The translations under genes were made by a program, and so were the position numbers. The notes under the pieces are model-generated. The model was not told the DNA's origin. It did no database searches and was given only the letters and a program-made list of their open reading frames with translations. From the NCBI RefSeq assembly GCF_001428565.1, contig NZ_LMIA01000010.1, positions 62,001 to 126,000 of the forward strand: a stretch of 64,000 nucleotides of DNA. The letters are read 5' to 3'. This DNA comes from Nocardioides sp. Root190. GTDB taxonomy: Bacteria; Actinomycetota; Actinomycetes; Propionibacteriales; Nocardioidaceae. This document shows, in pieces, positions 10,232-18,650 of this stretch. Positions within the stretch are counted from its first letter, which is position 1; every line of letters begins with the position of its first letter.

Positions 10232-11224
10232 TCAGCTGCCCTCCGAGGAGTGCCCCGGGAAGACGTGGGCACTGGGATCGATGACGACCGCCGCGTTGTT
10301 GACGGCAGTGGCCGCCTCGCCGAAGCCGACGGCGATCAGGCGGACCTTGCCGTCGTACTCGGTGATGTCGCCGGCCGCGAAGACCCGCGGCAGGTTGGTC
10401 CGCATCGACGGGTCGACCACGATGTGCCGGCGGTGGGTCTCCAGGCCCCACTGCTGCAGCGGTCCGAGGTCGGCGATGAAGCCGAGGGCGGCCACGACCG
10501 CCTGGGCAGGGCGCGTCGAGGCGACGCCGTCGACGGTGACCTCCAGCTCGGCGAGCGCTCCGTCGGCTCCACCGCTCGCGTCACGCATTGCCGTCACCTC
10601 AGCCCTGGTGATGATCTCCACCGAGGAGGCGCGAACCAGGTCGACGGTGCGCTGGTGGGCACGGAAGGCATCGCGCCGGTGGACGAGGGCGACCGAACGC
10701 GCGATGGGCTCGAGGTGCAGCGCCCAGTCGAACGCGCTGTCACCTCCGCCCACGATCACGACGTCCTGGTCGACGTACGGCGCGAAGCTCGGCACGAAGA
10801 ACTCGACCCCGCGACCGACCCAGGCATCGGCAGCGGGCAGCGGTCGCGGACTGAACTTCCCGATGCCTGCCGTGATGATGACGGCCCCGGCCTGCACCAC
10901 GGTTCCGTCGTCGAGGGTGAGCTCGACGCCCGACTCCTCGTCAGCGACCAGCCCTGCGGCCGTACGTCCGAGCAGCTGCGTCGGCTCCGCCGTCAGCGCC
11001 TGCGCGACCAGGCCGTCGACGAGCTCGCGGCCCTTGATGCTCGGGAAGCCCGCGACGTCGAGGATGGCCTTCTCGGGGTACATCGCCGTGACCTGTCCCC
11101 CGAGCTCGGGCAGGGAGTCGACCAGCGCGACGCTCAGCCCGCGGAACCCCGCGTAGTACGTCGCGAACAGGCCCGCCGGACCGGCGCCGACGATGGCGAG
11201 GTCACATCGCACTCGGTTGTCCAC
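10232..11224 (-). CDS. ferredoxin-NAD(P)+ reductase (thioredoxin-reductase-like, YumC type)
   Basis: This 330-aa FAD flavoprotein has the N-terminal FAD motif GAGPAG (13-18), GGQVTAMYP (42-50), the NADPH motif GGGDSA (159-164) and the C-terminal AAGDITEYDGKVRL. It lacks the CxxC of thioredoxin reductases, which is the mark of the YumC-type ferredoxin-NADP reductases. It probably reduces the ferredoxin encoded two genes downstream. The start is GTG 11224, only 8 bp from the KstR box at 11233-11246, making this the first gene of the five-gene redox/SDR operon (11224 to 7869), unless it is also read through from the mce operon. Confidence 0.88.
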   Translation of the reverse strand: MDNRVRCDLAIVGAGPAGLFATYYAGFRGLSVALVDSLPELGGQVTAMYPEKAILDVAGFPSIKGRELVDGLVAQALTAEPTQLLGRTAAGLVADEESGVELTLDDGTVVQAGAVIITAGIGKFSPRPLPAADAWVGRGVEFFVPSFAPYVDQDVVIVGGGDSAFDWALHLEPIARSVALVHRRDAFRAHQRTVDLVRASSVEIITRAEVTAMRDASGGADGALAELEVTVDGVASTRPAQAVVAALGFIADLGPLQQWGLETHRRHIVVDPSMRTNLPRVFAAGDITEYDGKVRLIAVGFGEAATAVNNAAVVIDPSAHVFPGHSSEGS

Positions 11225-11232
11225 GCCAGAAC

Positions 11233-11246
11233 TGTAACGTGTTCTA
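11233..11246. promoter_or_regulatory. KstR operator overlapping a stop codon
   Basis: TGTAACGTGTTCTA fits TnnAACnnGTTnnA at every fixed position. Its last three bases (11244-11246) are the stop codon (TAG on the minus strand) of the last mce-associated gene, and it lies 8 bp before the ferredoxin-reductase start codon. A promoter here would have to sit inside the upstream coding end, or the downstream mRNA would be leaderless or nearly so. Confidence 0.8.
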
Positions 11247-12095
11247 GTTGGTCTTGTCTTGCTCTGCGTCCGTGTCGAGTCCGTCGACGAGCCACCCCTG
11301 GTCGGTGTGGACCATGGTCACGAGGACCTTGTACGGCGTCACGACCGTCTCGGGCTCACCGTCGCGCTCACGCGAGACGACCTGGTTGAGGAAGATCAAC
11401 GCCTCCAGGCGCGTCCGGTTGGCGCGCACGACACCCTGTGCGACGACATTGGCCTGCACCTTGGTCTTGTTCGCGACGAACTCCTCCTGGATGTCCGTCG
11501 CGGTCGTGCGGTACTGCTCCTCGAAGGTGCTGGTCATCAGCTCGGCGGCCTTGGCCACCTCGTCGTCGTAGGACTCGAAGTCGATGGCCACGATCTCCTG
11601 GGCGGCCTTGGCCGCCTTCTCGACGCCCTCGAGGACGGCGAGCTCGTCGGCGACCACCGGAAGGCCCTCCGGCACGGAGATCTGCCCGCTGTCGTCGATG
11701 GCCCTCGGCTTCTCGTCGTCCTCGCCGAGCCGGTCCGCGAGCAGGAGGGCGAACTGTGCCGCCGATGCGAGGGCGACGAGCGCGAGCGTGGCGATCAGGA
11801 CCCGGGTCGTCTTCTCGCGGGCCAGGATGCCGGGGCGGTCCCCGCCCCGGCCCGGGTCCGGCGTGGGGGTCGCCGCGTCCGTCGCCCTGGTGGTGACCGT
11901 GGTGGCTGGTGTGTCCGTTGCCCCCGTTGCCCCCGTTGCCTTGGTGGGGCGCGCCGGCTTGGCGAGGTCGACCTTGTCGGTCGTGGGCTCCTGGACCTCG
12001 TCCGGGCGCACGACGCTGCTCTGGCCGGCGATCTTGCGAGGTCGCGGTGTGGACCCGCTCGAGCTCGCGGGACGGCGGGGGGTGGGGCGGCTCAT
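11244..12095 (-). CDS. Mce-associated membrane protein (Mas)
   Basis: This 283-aa protein has a long Pro/Thr/Ala-rich cytoplasmic N-terminus, a single membrane segment (RVLIATLALVALASAAQFAL, roughly residues 105-125) and an extracytoplasmic domain of the Mce-associated type ending in GWLVDGLD. Mas proteins accompany mce operons and are thought to stabilise or assist the transporter complex. The start MSRPTPRRP was chosen because it follows the upstream gene by 11 bp; longer frames are antisense-like. The stop codon is part of the KstR box at 11233-11246. The N-terminal 100 residues are low complexity and poorly conserved. Confidence 0.78.
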   Translation of the reverse strand: MSRPTPRRPASSSGSTPRPRKIAGQSSVVRPDEVQEPTTDKVDLAKPARPTKATGATGATDTPATTVTTRATDAATPTPDPGRGGDRPGILAREKTTRVLIATLALVALASAAQFALLLADRLGEDDEKPRAIDDSGQISVPEGLPVVADELAVLEGVEKAAKAAQEIVAIDFESYDDEVAKAAELMTSTFEEQYRTTATDIQEEFVANKTKVQANVVAQGVVRANRTRLEALIFLNQVVSRERDGEPETVVTPYKVLVTMVHTDQGWLVDGLDTDAEQDKTN

Positions 12096-12106
12096 CGTCA
12101 GACTCC

Positions 12107-12709
12107 TCAGCCCAGCTCGACGTACTGCAGGTCGTTGGTGAGCCACTTGCCGTCCTCGAGGACGAGCTGGACCTGGATCCGGTAGTTGCGCGCCTCCTCC
12201 TCGAACTCGGTCGTCTTGTTGGTGACATGACCACTGCTCGCGACGATGACCGTCGCGGAGTCCTTGTCCCCGGCGACCAGACCGGCCCAGACGACGCGCG
12301 CGACCATCGTCGACTGCGCCTCGGTGGCGAGCTTCTTCAGGTCGACCGCGCCCTTCTGGTACTGCTCGAGGAAGGTGCCCGTGGACCGCTCGCTGACCGC
12401 GTCGATCGTGGCGGCGGAGTCCTTGTAGTCGAAGTTCACGAAGGCGGTGACCATCTCGCTGGCCGCCTTGATCTGCGCAGCGACCCGCTCCTGCTGCTCG
12501 TCGTCGGCCTGCTTGACCTCCTGGACCACACCGCGACCGAGGTCCTCGCCGAGGCCGGGTGCCACGTCGGTGCCGTCGACCTCGTTGCTCCCCGAGACGT
12601 GCACGAAGAGGAGCAGGATCGCCACGCACCCGAGCAGGACCGTGGCGGCGTAGAGCCCGACGTTCAGGCGGACGCGACTGCGCACCTCGTCAGGGGACTC
12701 CCGGGTCAC
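12107..12709 (-). CDS. Mce-associated membrane protein (Mas)
   Basis: This 200-aa protein has a short cytoplasmic N-terminus, one membrane segment (LYAATVLLGCVAILLLFVHV, about residues 17-36) and an extracytoplasmic domain of the Mce-associated type ending in DGKWLTNDLQYVEL. It is a paralogue of the next gene, with the same closing motif DGxW(L)xxxLxxxE/D. GTG 12709 overlaps the TGA of mce4F (GTGA), giving translational coupling. Two such genes close many actinobacterial mce operons. Confidence 0.8.
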   Translation of the reverse strand: MTRESPDEVRSRVRLNVGLYAATVLLGCVAILLLFVHVSGSNEVDGTDVAPGLGEDLGRGVVQEVKQADDEQQERVAAQIKAASEMVTAFVNFDYKDSAATIDAVSERSTGTFLEQYQKGAVDLKKLATEAQSTMVARVVWAGLVAGDKDSATVIVASSGHVTNKTTEFEEEARNYRIQVQLVLEDGKWLTNDLQYVELG

Positions 12710-13980
12710 CGACTCGCCACCGGACCGACCAGCAACCACTTCCACGCATCCCCTCCCAGGACGGACAGGTCCTCCGGCTGATGGATCTTGACCGGGGTTC
12801 CTGTTGAGTCGACCAGCCCGGGCACCACACCCGTGGACGGGTCGTAGGCGCCACTGTAGACGCGCGGCGGGGACGCGTTGCCGGCCCTCCGGTTGCCGGG
12901 CGCGTACTTGCTGCCGCGCATGACGTACGGCGGGCCAGCGGTGCACCCGACGTCGGCAGCCGGGGCATCGGTGCGGTCCTGCGTCGAGCGCCACTCCGAG
13001 GGCGGGACGTAGCCCTGGGTGCAGGGCGGGACGCTGTAGTCGAGCTGCAGGTTGACGTGACCGAACCCGTCCGAGGTGCTGCCCGTCGGGCCGCCGGCGA
13101 TCAGCACCGGGTAGGTCACCAGCAGCTGCTCGAGGCCCGCGAGCTCGCTCACGAGGACCTGGCCGACGCCGATCAGGTCGCCGAGCAGGACCGGGAGCGT
13201 GGGCTCGAGATCCTCCAGCAGGCGGGTGAGGGCCTTGGCCGCTCCGGGGGTCTCGTCCAGGATCGTGCGCAGGTTCTGGTCGTTCTTGCGCAGCGTGCCC
13301 GTGATCGTGGCGAGGTCCGCGGCGAACTTGCGGATGTTCTCCTTCTGCCCGCGCTGGGTCCGCAGCACGACGAGCCCGTTGTCCAGCAGGGCGATCGTCT
13401 CGTCGGTGTGCGCGTGGGCCTCCTCGATGAAGGCCGAGCCGCCGTCGAGCAGTCGCTGGAGATCGCGGCCGGTGTCGTTGAACATGAGCCCGAGCTCCTT
13501 GACCACCGACTGGAGGCTCTCCTTGTCGACGGAGGCCACGAACCGGTTGAGGTCGACCAGCAGGTCGCCCTCGTCGACCGGGAGCGAGTCCGCATTGCCC
13601 TCGAAGTGCGATCCGTCGGCGGCGTACGGCCCCTTGTCCTCGGCAGGCTGGAAGTCGAGGTACTGCTCACCGACGGCCGACAGGTTGTGCACGAACATGT
13701 CCGAGGCGAGCGGGAGCTCGGTCCCGGGCTTCAGGACGAGGGTGAGGTCGATGCCCTCCTCGGTGGGGACGACCTTGCCCACGCGGCCGATCTTGACGCC
13801 GCGGTAGGTGACCTCGCTGCCCTCGAAGAGACCGCCGGAGCCCGGCAGGCTGGCCGACACGACGACCTCGCGACCGGTCACCTTGTCCACCAGTCCGAGA
13901 TAGGCCGCGGTGATGTAGGTGATGCCGACGGCGCTGAGCACCACGAAGGCCATCAGCCGGATCCGTACTCCGCGGCTCAT
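12706..13980 (-). CDS. mce4F: MCE-family protein, Mce4F position
   Basis: This 424-aa protein has an N-terminal membrane segment (about residues 8-28), an MCE/MlaD domain with GGLFEGSEVTYRGVKIGRVGKV and GEQYLDFQP, then a long coiled-coil helical region with repeated leucines. The C-terminal tail is Pro/Gly-rich and reads VPPCTQGYVPP, the usual MceF end. Six such subunits form the periplasm-spanning tunnel that carries lipid, for Mce4 sterol, towards the YrbE permease. Start ATG overlaps the mce4E stop by 4 bp. Confidence 0.85.
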   Translation of the reverse strand: MSRGVRIRLMAFVVLSAVGITYITAAYLGLVDKVTGREVVVSASLPGSGGLFEGSEVTYRGVKIGRVGKVVPTEEGIDLTLVLKPGTELPLASDMFVHNLSAVGEQYLDFQPAEDKGPYAADGSHFEGNADSLPVDEGDLLVDLNRFVASVDKESLQSVVKELGLMFNDTGRDLQRLLDGGSAFIEEAHAHTDETIALLDNGLVVLRTQRGQKENIRKFAADLATITGTLRKNDQNLRTILDETPGAAKALTRLLEDLEPTLPVLLGDLIGVGQVLVSELAGLEQLLVTYPVLIAGGPTGSTSDGFGHVNLQLDYSVPPCTQGYVPPSEWRSTQDRTDAPAADVGCTAGPPYVMRGSKYAPGNRRAGNASPPRVYSGAYDPSTGVVPGLVDSTGTPVKIHQPEDLSVLGGDAWKWLLVGPVASR

Positions 13981-15323
13981 GCGATCGCCCCCAGCAGCTG
14001 CTCGGTCGAGTCGCCCTCGTAGGACGCCTGCGAACCGGAGAGGCCCTTGGCCAGTCCGCCCAGCAGACCGTTCGGGCCCAGGAGGCCACCGCCGTCGAGG
14101 AGTCCGCCCAGGTCGATCTCGGGCAGGGCGTTGAGCAGCTTGCAGACCGGGCCGTCGCGCAGCGCCTTGGTCTTGCACTGCTTCTGGAGGTCCTGGAGGA
14201 GGTTCACGTCGCGCAGCACCTTCGCACAGGCGGTGCTGGTGAGCTTGCCGCTGCGCAGGCACCGACCGACCTGGCTGAGGACCTCGCCGACGTCCGGCAG
14301 CTGGATCTCGGGGATCTGGAGCGACTTGAACAGGTTGGCGAGGTCGAAGTCGGCAACGATCTCGGTGTCGGCGTAGTCGCCCTCGACGATGTTGTTGGCC
14401 GCCTGCGGGAACGGGAAGCTGACCAGCAGGTTGAGACCCGGGGCCAGCTGGTTGTCGGCCTCGCGAAGCTTGCGGAGGACCGGACTGAGGTCCTTGAGGA
14501 TCGTCAGCACGTCCTCCTTGCTGGCGTTGATCACCCGGGTGCCGACCTTGCCGAGCTCGTCGAGCGAGGTCAGCATCTCGACCAGCTCGGTGTGCTGGTC
14601 GCCGAGCACGTCGATGGCAGGACCGATCGCGTCCAGGGCGTCACCGATCGTGTCCTTTTCCGCGTTCAGCGTCGCAGTCAGGTTGTTGAGCGACTCCAGT
14701 GCGTTGATGATGTCGGTCTTCTGGCCGTCGATGGTGCCCACGACGGAGTCCAGTGAGGACAACAGTGCGCGAAGCCGGTCCTCGCGGCCCGACATCACCT
14801 CGTTGGCCTCCTTGGTGATGGTGCCGAGCTGGGCGACACCACCGCCACTGAGCAGGAAGGACAGTGCGCCGAGGACTTCCTCCACCTCCGGGTTGCGGCC
14901 GGTCTGGGCCAGCTCGATCGTGTCACCGTCTGCGAGGCGACCTCTCGGCTCGTCCTGGGTCGGTGCCTCCAGGGCGACGTACTTCTCGCCGAGGAGGGAC
15001 ACCTGGCGGATGTCGGCGATCGCGTTGTCCGGGAGCTCGACGTCCTTGCGGACCAGCAGGGTGATCTTCGCGTTCCACCCGGAGCGATCGACCTCGCCGA
15101 CCTCGCCGACGACGACGTCGTCGACCATGACCGGCGATCGCGGCACGACGTTGAGCACGTCCTTGAAGTACGCCGTCACGGTGTAGGCGTCGTCGGCCGA
15201 GACCTCGTGCCCGGGCAGCGGCAGGTCGTAGGCGCCGTCGAAGTCGCAGCCCGTGAGAACGACCGTGCCGGCGACGAGGGCAGCCGCCGCACGTGCGCCG
15301 CGAGACCTGATGAAGCCGGTCAC
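13977..15323 (-). CDS. mce4E: MCE-family lipoprotein, Mce4E position
   Basis: This 448-aa MCE subunit has a signal peptide and lipobox VLTGC (Cys26), so it is lipid-anchored like mycobacterial Mce4E/LprN. The MCE domain follows (SPVMVDDVVVGEVGEV, SLLGEKYVALE), then a long helical segment with regular leucine/aspartate heptads and a C-terminal Cys-rich part (CLRSGKLTSTACAKVL). GTG 15323 overlaps the mce4D stop (GTGA). Confidence 0.86.
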   Translation of the reverse strand: MTGFIRSRGARAAAALVAGTVVLTGCDFDGAYDLPLPGHEVSADDAYTVTAYFKDVLNVVPRSPVMVDDVVVGEVGEVDRSGWNAKITLLVRKDVELPDNAIADIRQVSLLGEKYVALEAPTQDEPRGRLADGDTIELAQTGRNPEVEEVLGALSFLLSGGGVAQLGTITKEANEVMSGREDRLRALLSSLDSVVGTIDGQKTDIINALESLNNLTATLNAEKDTIGDALDAIGPAIDVLGDQHTELVEMLTSLDELGKVGTRVINASKEDVLTILKDLSPVLRKLREADNQLAPGLNLLVSFPFPQAANNIVEGDYADTEIVADFDLANLFKSLQIPEIQLPDVGEVLSQVGRCLRSGKLTSTACAKVLRDVNLLQDLQKQCKTKALRDGPVCKLLNALPEIDLGGLLDGGGLLGPNGLLGGLAKGLSGSQASYEGDSTEQLLGAIA

Positions 15324-16576
15324 GACACACCTCCGAGGAGGGTTCCGACGGACGCCTGGTCACCGGTCGAGTACGTCGCCTCGGTCAGCTCGGGCACCTG
15401 GATCCCCTTGTCGGTGTCGACGACACCCTTGTTGGCACCCTTCGGCAGGAAGGACGCGTACTCCGGCGGAAGCCACGGGAGGTTCGCGACGATCGGCTCG
15501 AGCAGTGCCGAGATGACGTCGCACGCAACGTCCTTCAGCGCGGCCGGCATGGCGGGGTTCTGCTGCAGGATCGCGCAGATCAGGCCGTCGGCGTCCCAGA
15601 TGTTGCCGCCCACGCCGATGCGCGAGCTCTGGGTGCCGCTGACGTGCTCGAAGCCGAGGGCCAGGTTGCCCATCGCGACCGGGGCGACCCGCACCGCGGT
15701 CTCGATGTTGTCGGTCTCCGAGGCGATGTTGTTCATCACCCGCGTCAGCTTGCGCACGTCGGTGATGAAGGCGTCACGGTTGTCCGTCACGAAGCCCTTG
15801 ATGCTCCCGACGGCCTTGGCGACCTCGGACACCGCCGCGTCCAGCTCGTCGCTCTCCTCGGCCAGCATCCGCGAGACCCCGGTCAGGTCCTGCATGAACG
15901 CACGGACCAACCGGTCGTTGTCGGCGAGGGTGCCGGTGAACTCCGCCAGGTGGGTGACCGCCTCGAACAGCGGCCCTGCGCCGTCGCCGAAGGTCTCGGC
16001 GGCTGCGGAGAGCTCGCGGATCATCTCGTTGCCTCGCGAGCCCTGTCCGTCGAGCGCCTTCTGGCCCGCCTCGAGCAGGTGGTCCAGCGTGCCGTCGGCA
16101 TTGACGCCGTTCGGGCCGAGCGCCTGGGTCAGCGACTGGAGGCTGCTGTAGATGCGGTCGAGCTCGACCGGCACCGCGGTCTTGGGCAGCGCGATGTCAG
16201 CGGAGTCCGCCATCACCTCGCCGCCGCCCTGGTAGACCGGGGTGAGCTGCACGAACCGGTCCGCGACGAGCGTCGGCGTCACGATGACGGCCTGGGCGTC
16301 GGCGGGGACCTTGAACTTCGCGTCGTACTCGATCTCGACCCGCACGGAGTTGCCCTCCGGGATCACCGCGGTCACCTGACCGACGTTGACGCCCAGGATC
16401 CGCACGTCGGTTCCCTTGTAGACGCTGACAGCCCGGGGGAAGTGGGCCGTGACCGTCTTCATCTCCGCCGGGGACCTCATCAGGTTGATCGTCACCACGA
16501 CCAGGACCAGGACCCCGACGAGGACCAGGACCCGCCGGTCGATGCGCTTGAGGATCGTCGAGACCATCGCGATCAC
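15320..16576 (-). CDS. mce4D: MCE-family protein, Mce4D position
   Basis: This 418-aa MCE subunit has an N-terminal membrane segment (RVLVLVGVLVLVVVTINLM), an MCE domain with YKGTDVRILGVNVGQVTAV and LVADRFVQLTPVY, and an extended helical region. The short C-terminal tail follows PWLPPEYASFLP. Unlike its counterpart in the second operon it has no lipobox. The GTG start 16576 overlaps the mce4C stop; an internal ATG 9 bp later is an alternative. Confidence 0.85.
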   Translation of the reverse strand: MIAMVSTILKRIDRRVLVLVGVLVLVVVTINLMRSPAEMKTVTAHFPRAVSVYKGTDVRILGVNVGQVTAVIPEGNSVRVEIEYDAKFKVPADAQAVIVTPTLVADRFVQLTPVYQGGGEVMADSADIALPKTAVPVELDRIYSSLQSLTQALGPNGVNADGTLDHLLEAGQKALDGQGSRGNEMIRELSAAAETFGDGAGPLFEAVTHLAEFTGTLADNDRLVRAFMQDLTGVSRMLAEESDELDAAVSEVAKAVGSIKGFVTDNRDAFITDVRKLTRVMNNIASETDNIETAVRVAPVAMGNLALGFEHVSGTQSSRIGVGGNIWDADGLICAILQQNPAMPAALKDVACDVISALLEPIVANLPWLPPEYASFLPKGANKGVVDTDKGIQVPELTEATYSTGDQASVGTLLGGVS

Positions 16577-17550
16577 CGCTCCCCGGGAAGGAACTCACCG
16601 GTGGGCAGCGCCAGCAGGTTGGACGCGTACGCGTCGAACCAGGGGCCGGTCCCGATGATGTTGCTGAGGATGGACACGTACGGACCGAGTGCCGCCAGGG
16701 TGGCCTTGATCTTCTTCTCCTTGCCGACGAGGAAGCTCAGCAGGCCGTCGACCTCCTTGAGGGCCGGACCGATCTGGTCCTCGTTGTCCTTGACCAGGCC
16801 GCGCAGCTCGACCGCGAGGGACCGGGCGTTGACCAGCAGGTCGTGCACGGCTGCCTTGCGCTTGGTGAGCTCCTTGAAGACCAGGTCGCTGTTCTTCATC
16901 AGCTCGACGATGTCGCCGCTGCGGTCGGCCAGCACCTCGCTGACCTCGCTGGTGCTCTCGAAGAGGGTCTGCACCTCGGCGTCGCGCGAGGCCACGCTGC
17001 GCGACAGGCGGGCGATGCCGTCGAAGGAGGCCTGGATCTCGGGGGCGGAGACCTCGAGCGTGTCGGCGACCGAGTCCAGCGCCTTGGAGAGCTGCTCGGT
17101 GTCGATCTCCTCGGTGGTGGTGGTCAGGTCGGTGAACACGCCGACGATGTCGTACGCCGACTCCGTCCGCTCCATGGGGATGGTGCCGTCCTGGGCCAGC
17201 TGGCCCTCGCCGACCGGCTCGAGGTCGAGGTACTTCTCCCCCAGCAGGTTGAGGACCTCGATGGAGGCCTTGCTCTTGGTCCCGAACTCGACACCGCCAT
17301 CGACCTCGAACTTCACCTTGACCCGGTCGTCGGCGAGGGTGACGTCGGTGACCCGACCCACCCGGATGCCGCCGACCTGGACGATGTTGCCCTTGTGGAT
17401 GCCGCTCGCGTCACTGAACTCGGCGTAGTAGGTCGTGCCACGGAACCCCGGGAACTTGCCGAGGTTGAAGGTCGCAGCCGACACCAGCGTCATCAGCACG
17501 AGTGTGATGACACCGAGGCGGATGACGCGGGCGTCGCGTGATCGGGTCAT
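16573..17550 (-). CDS. mce4C: MCE-family protein, Mce4C position
   Basis: This 325-aa MCE subunit has a membrane segment near residues 12-28, an MCE domain with GIHKGNIVQVGGIRVGRV and NLLGEKYLDLEP, and a helical region. It ends shortly after GPWFDAYASNLLALPTGEF, a usual MceC end. ATG 17550 was chosen because it overlaps the mce4B stop (ATGA); a GTG 12 bp upstream is possible. It has exactly the same length as the MceC-type protein of the second operon. Confidence 0.86.
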   Translation of the reverse strand: MTRSRDARVIRLGVITLVLMTLVSAATFNLGKFPGFRGTTYYAEFSDASGIHKGNIVQVGGIRVGRVTDVTLADDRVKVKFEVDGGVEFGTKSKASIEVLNLLGEKYLDLEPVGEGQLAQDGTIPMERTESAYDIVGVFTDLTTTTEEIDTEQLSKALDSVADTLEVSAPEIQASFDGIARLSRSVASRDAEVQTLFESTSEVSEVLADRSGDIVELMKNSDLVFKELTKRKAAVHDLLVNARSLAVELRGLVKDNEDQIGPALKEVDGLLSFLVGKEKKIKATLAALGPYVSILSNIIGTGPWFDAYASNLLALPTGEFLPGER

Positions 17551-18650
17551 TTGTCCTGACACCTCGGCGCGGTCGAGTGGAGCTTGAAGTCCGCGATGAA
17601 CTTCTGGATCTCCTTGATGACCGGCAGGTTGGCGATCACGGGGAGCTTGATCCGGGCGGACACACCGCAGACGTAGTAGCTGTACCAGGAGCCGTACGTC
17701 CCGGTGCGGGTCTGGTCCTGCATCGTCTCCGGCATGCGGTCGAGGAGCGAGGCCAGGTTGGCTCGGTTCTCCTTGCGGTTCAGCAGCTTGGACAGCGACC
17801 GCAGCGCGGCGATGTCCTCCTTCAGCAGCGGGCGACCACGGCGCAGGAGGTCGGCGACGGTGACGGTCAGCTGGGAGATGTTGTCCAGCGAGGAGCCGAT
17901 CGTCTCCCGGTCGACGGCCAGGTCGCGCATCCAGTCGTTGAGCTCGGTGATCAGGGTGCTCAGCTGGTGGTGCCGGTCGTCGACCGTCTTGAGGGTCTCG
18001 CCGAGGTTGGTGATGACGTCGCCGATGAGCTGGTCCCGGTCGGCGAGGGTGGTCGTGAGGGACGCCGTGTGCGCCAGCAGGCTGCGCACCGTTCCGCCCT
18101 CCCCCTGCAGGACCTGGACCAGGTTCATGCTCAGCTCGTTGACCTGGTCGGGCGTCAGCGCGGCGAACAGCGGCTTGAAGCCGTCGAACAGGACCGTCAG
18201 GTCCAGAGCGGGCTTGGTGCGGTCGACCGGGATCGTCGCGCCGTCCTTCAACGGCTCGGCATCCTTGGCGCCGGTGCCCTGCTCGAGGGCCATGTAGCGG
18301 TCGCCCACGAGGTTGAGGAAGCGGATCTCGGCGCGCGAGGCCGACGTCATCTTCACGCCGGCGTCGACCTTGAAGGTCACCAGGGCCATCGAGCGCTCGT
18401 AGTGCTCGACGTCCTTGACCTCGCCGACGTTCACGCCGGCCACCCGGACGTCGTCGCCCTTGGACAGCATCGTCGCGTTGGTGAACACAGCCTTGAACTC
18501 GTTGCGGTCACCGAAGCCGATGTTGCCCATGATCACGGTGAGGACGCCGGTCACGAGGAGCGAGACGAGGGTGAAGATGGTGAGCTTCACGGCCGCCGAG
18601 ATGGTCGCGGCGTTGCGGCGGCGGCGCAGCCGTCCGATCGAGTCCGTCAT
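17547..18650 (-). CDS. mce4B: MCE-family protein, Mce4B position
   Basis: This 367-aa MCE subunit has an N-terminal membrane segment (about residues 20-41), an MCE domain with LSKGDDVRVAGVNVGEVK and FLNLVGDRYMALEQ, the conserved MceB stretch VLQGEGGTVRSLL, and helical repeats. The C-terminal Cys pair (YVCGVSARI and APRCQDK) is typical of MceB proteins. Start ATG overlaps the mce4A stop. Confidence 0.86.
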   Translation of the reverse strand: MTDSIGRLRRRRNAATISAAVKLTIFTLVSLLVTGVLTVIMGNIGFGDRNEFKAVFTNATMLSKGDDVRVAGVNVGEVKDVEHYERSMALVTFKVDAGVKMTSASRAEIRFLNLVGDRYMALEQGTGAKDAEPLKDGATIPVDRTKPALDLTVLFDGFKPLFAALTPDQVNELSMNLVQVLQGEGGTVRSLLAHTASLTTTLADRDQLIGDVITNLGETLKTVDDRHHQLSTLITELNDWMRDLAVDRETIGSSLDNISQLTVTVADLLRRGRPLLKEDIAALRSLSKLLNRKENRANLASLLDRMPETMQDQTRTGTYGSWYSYYVCGVSARIKLPVIANLPVIKEIQKFIADFKLHSTAPRCQDK

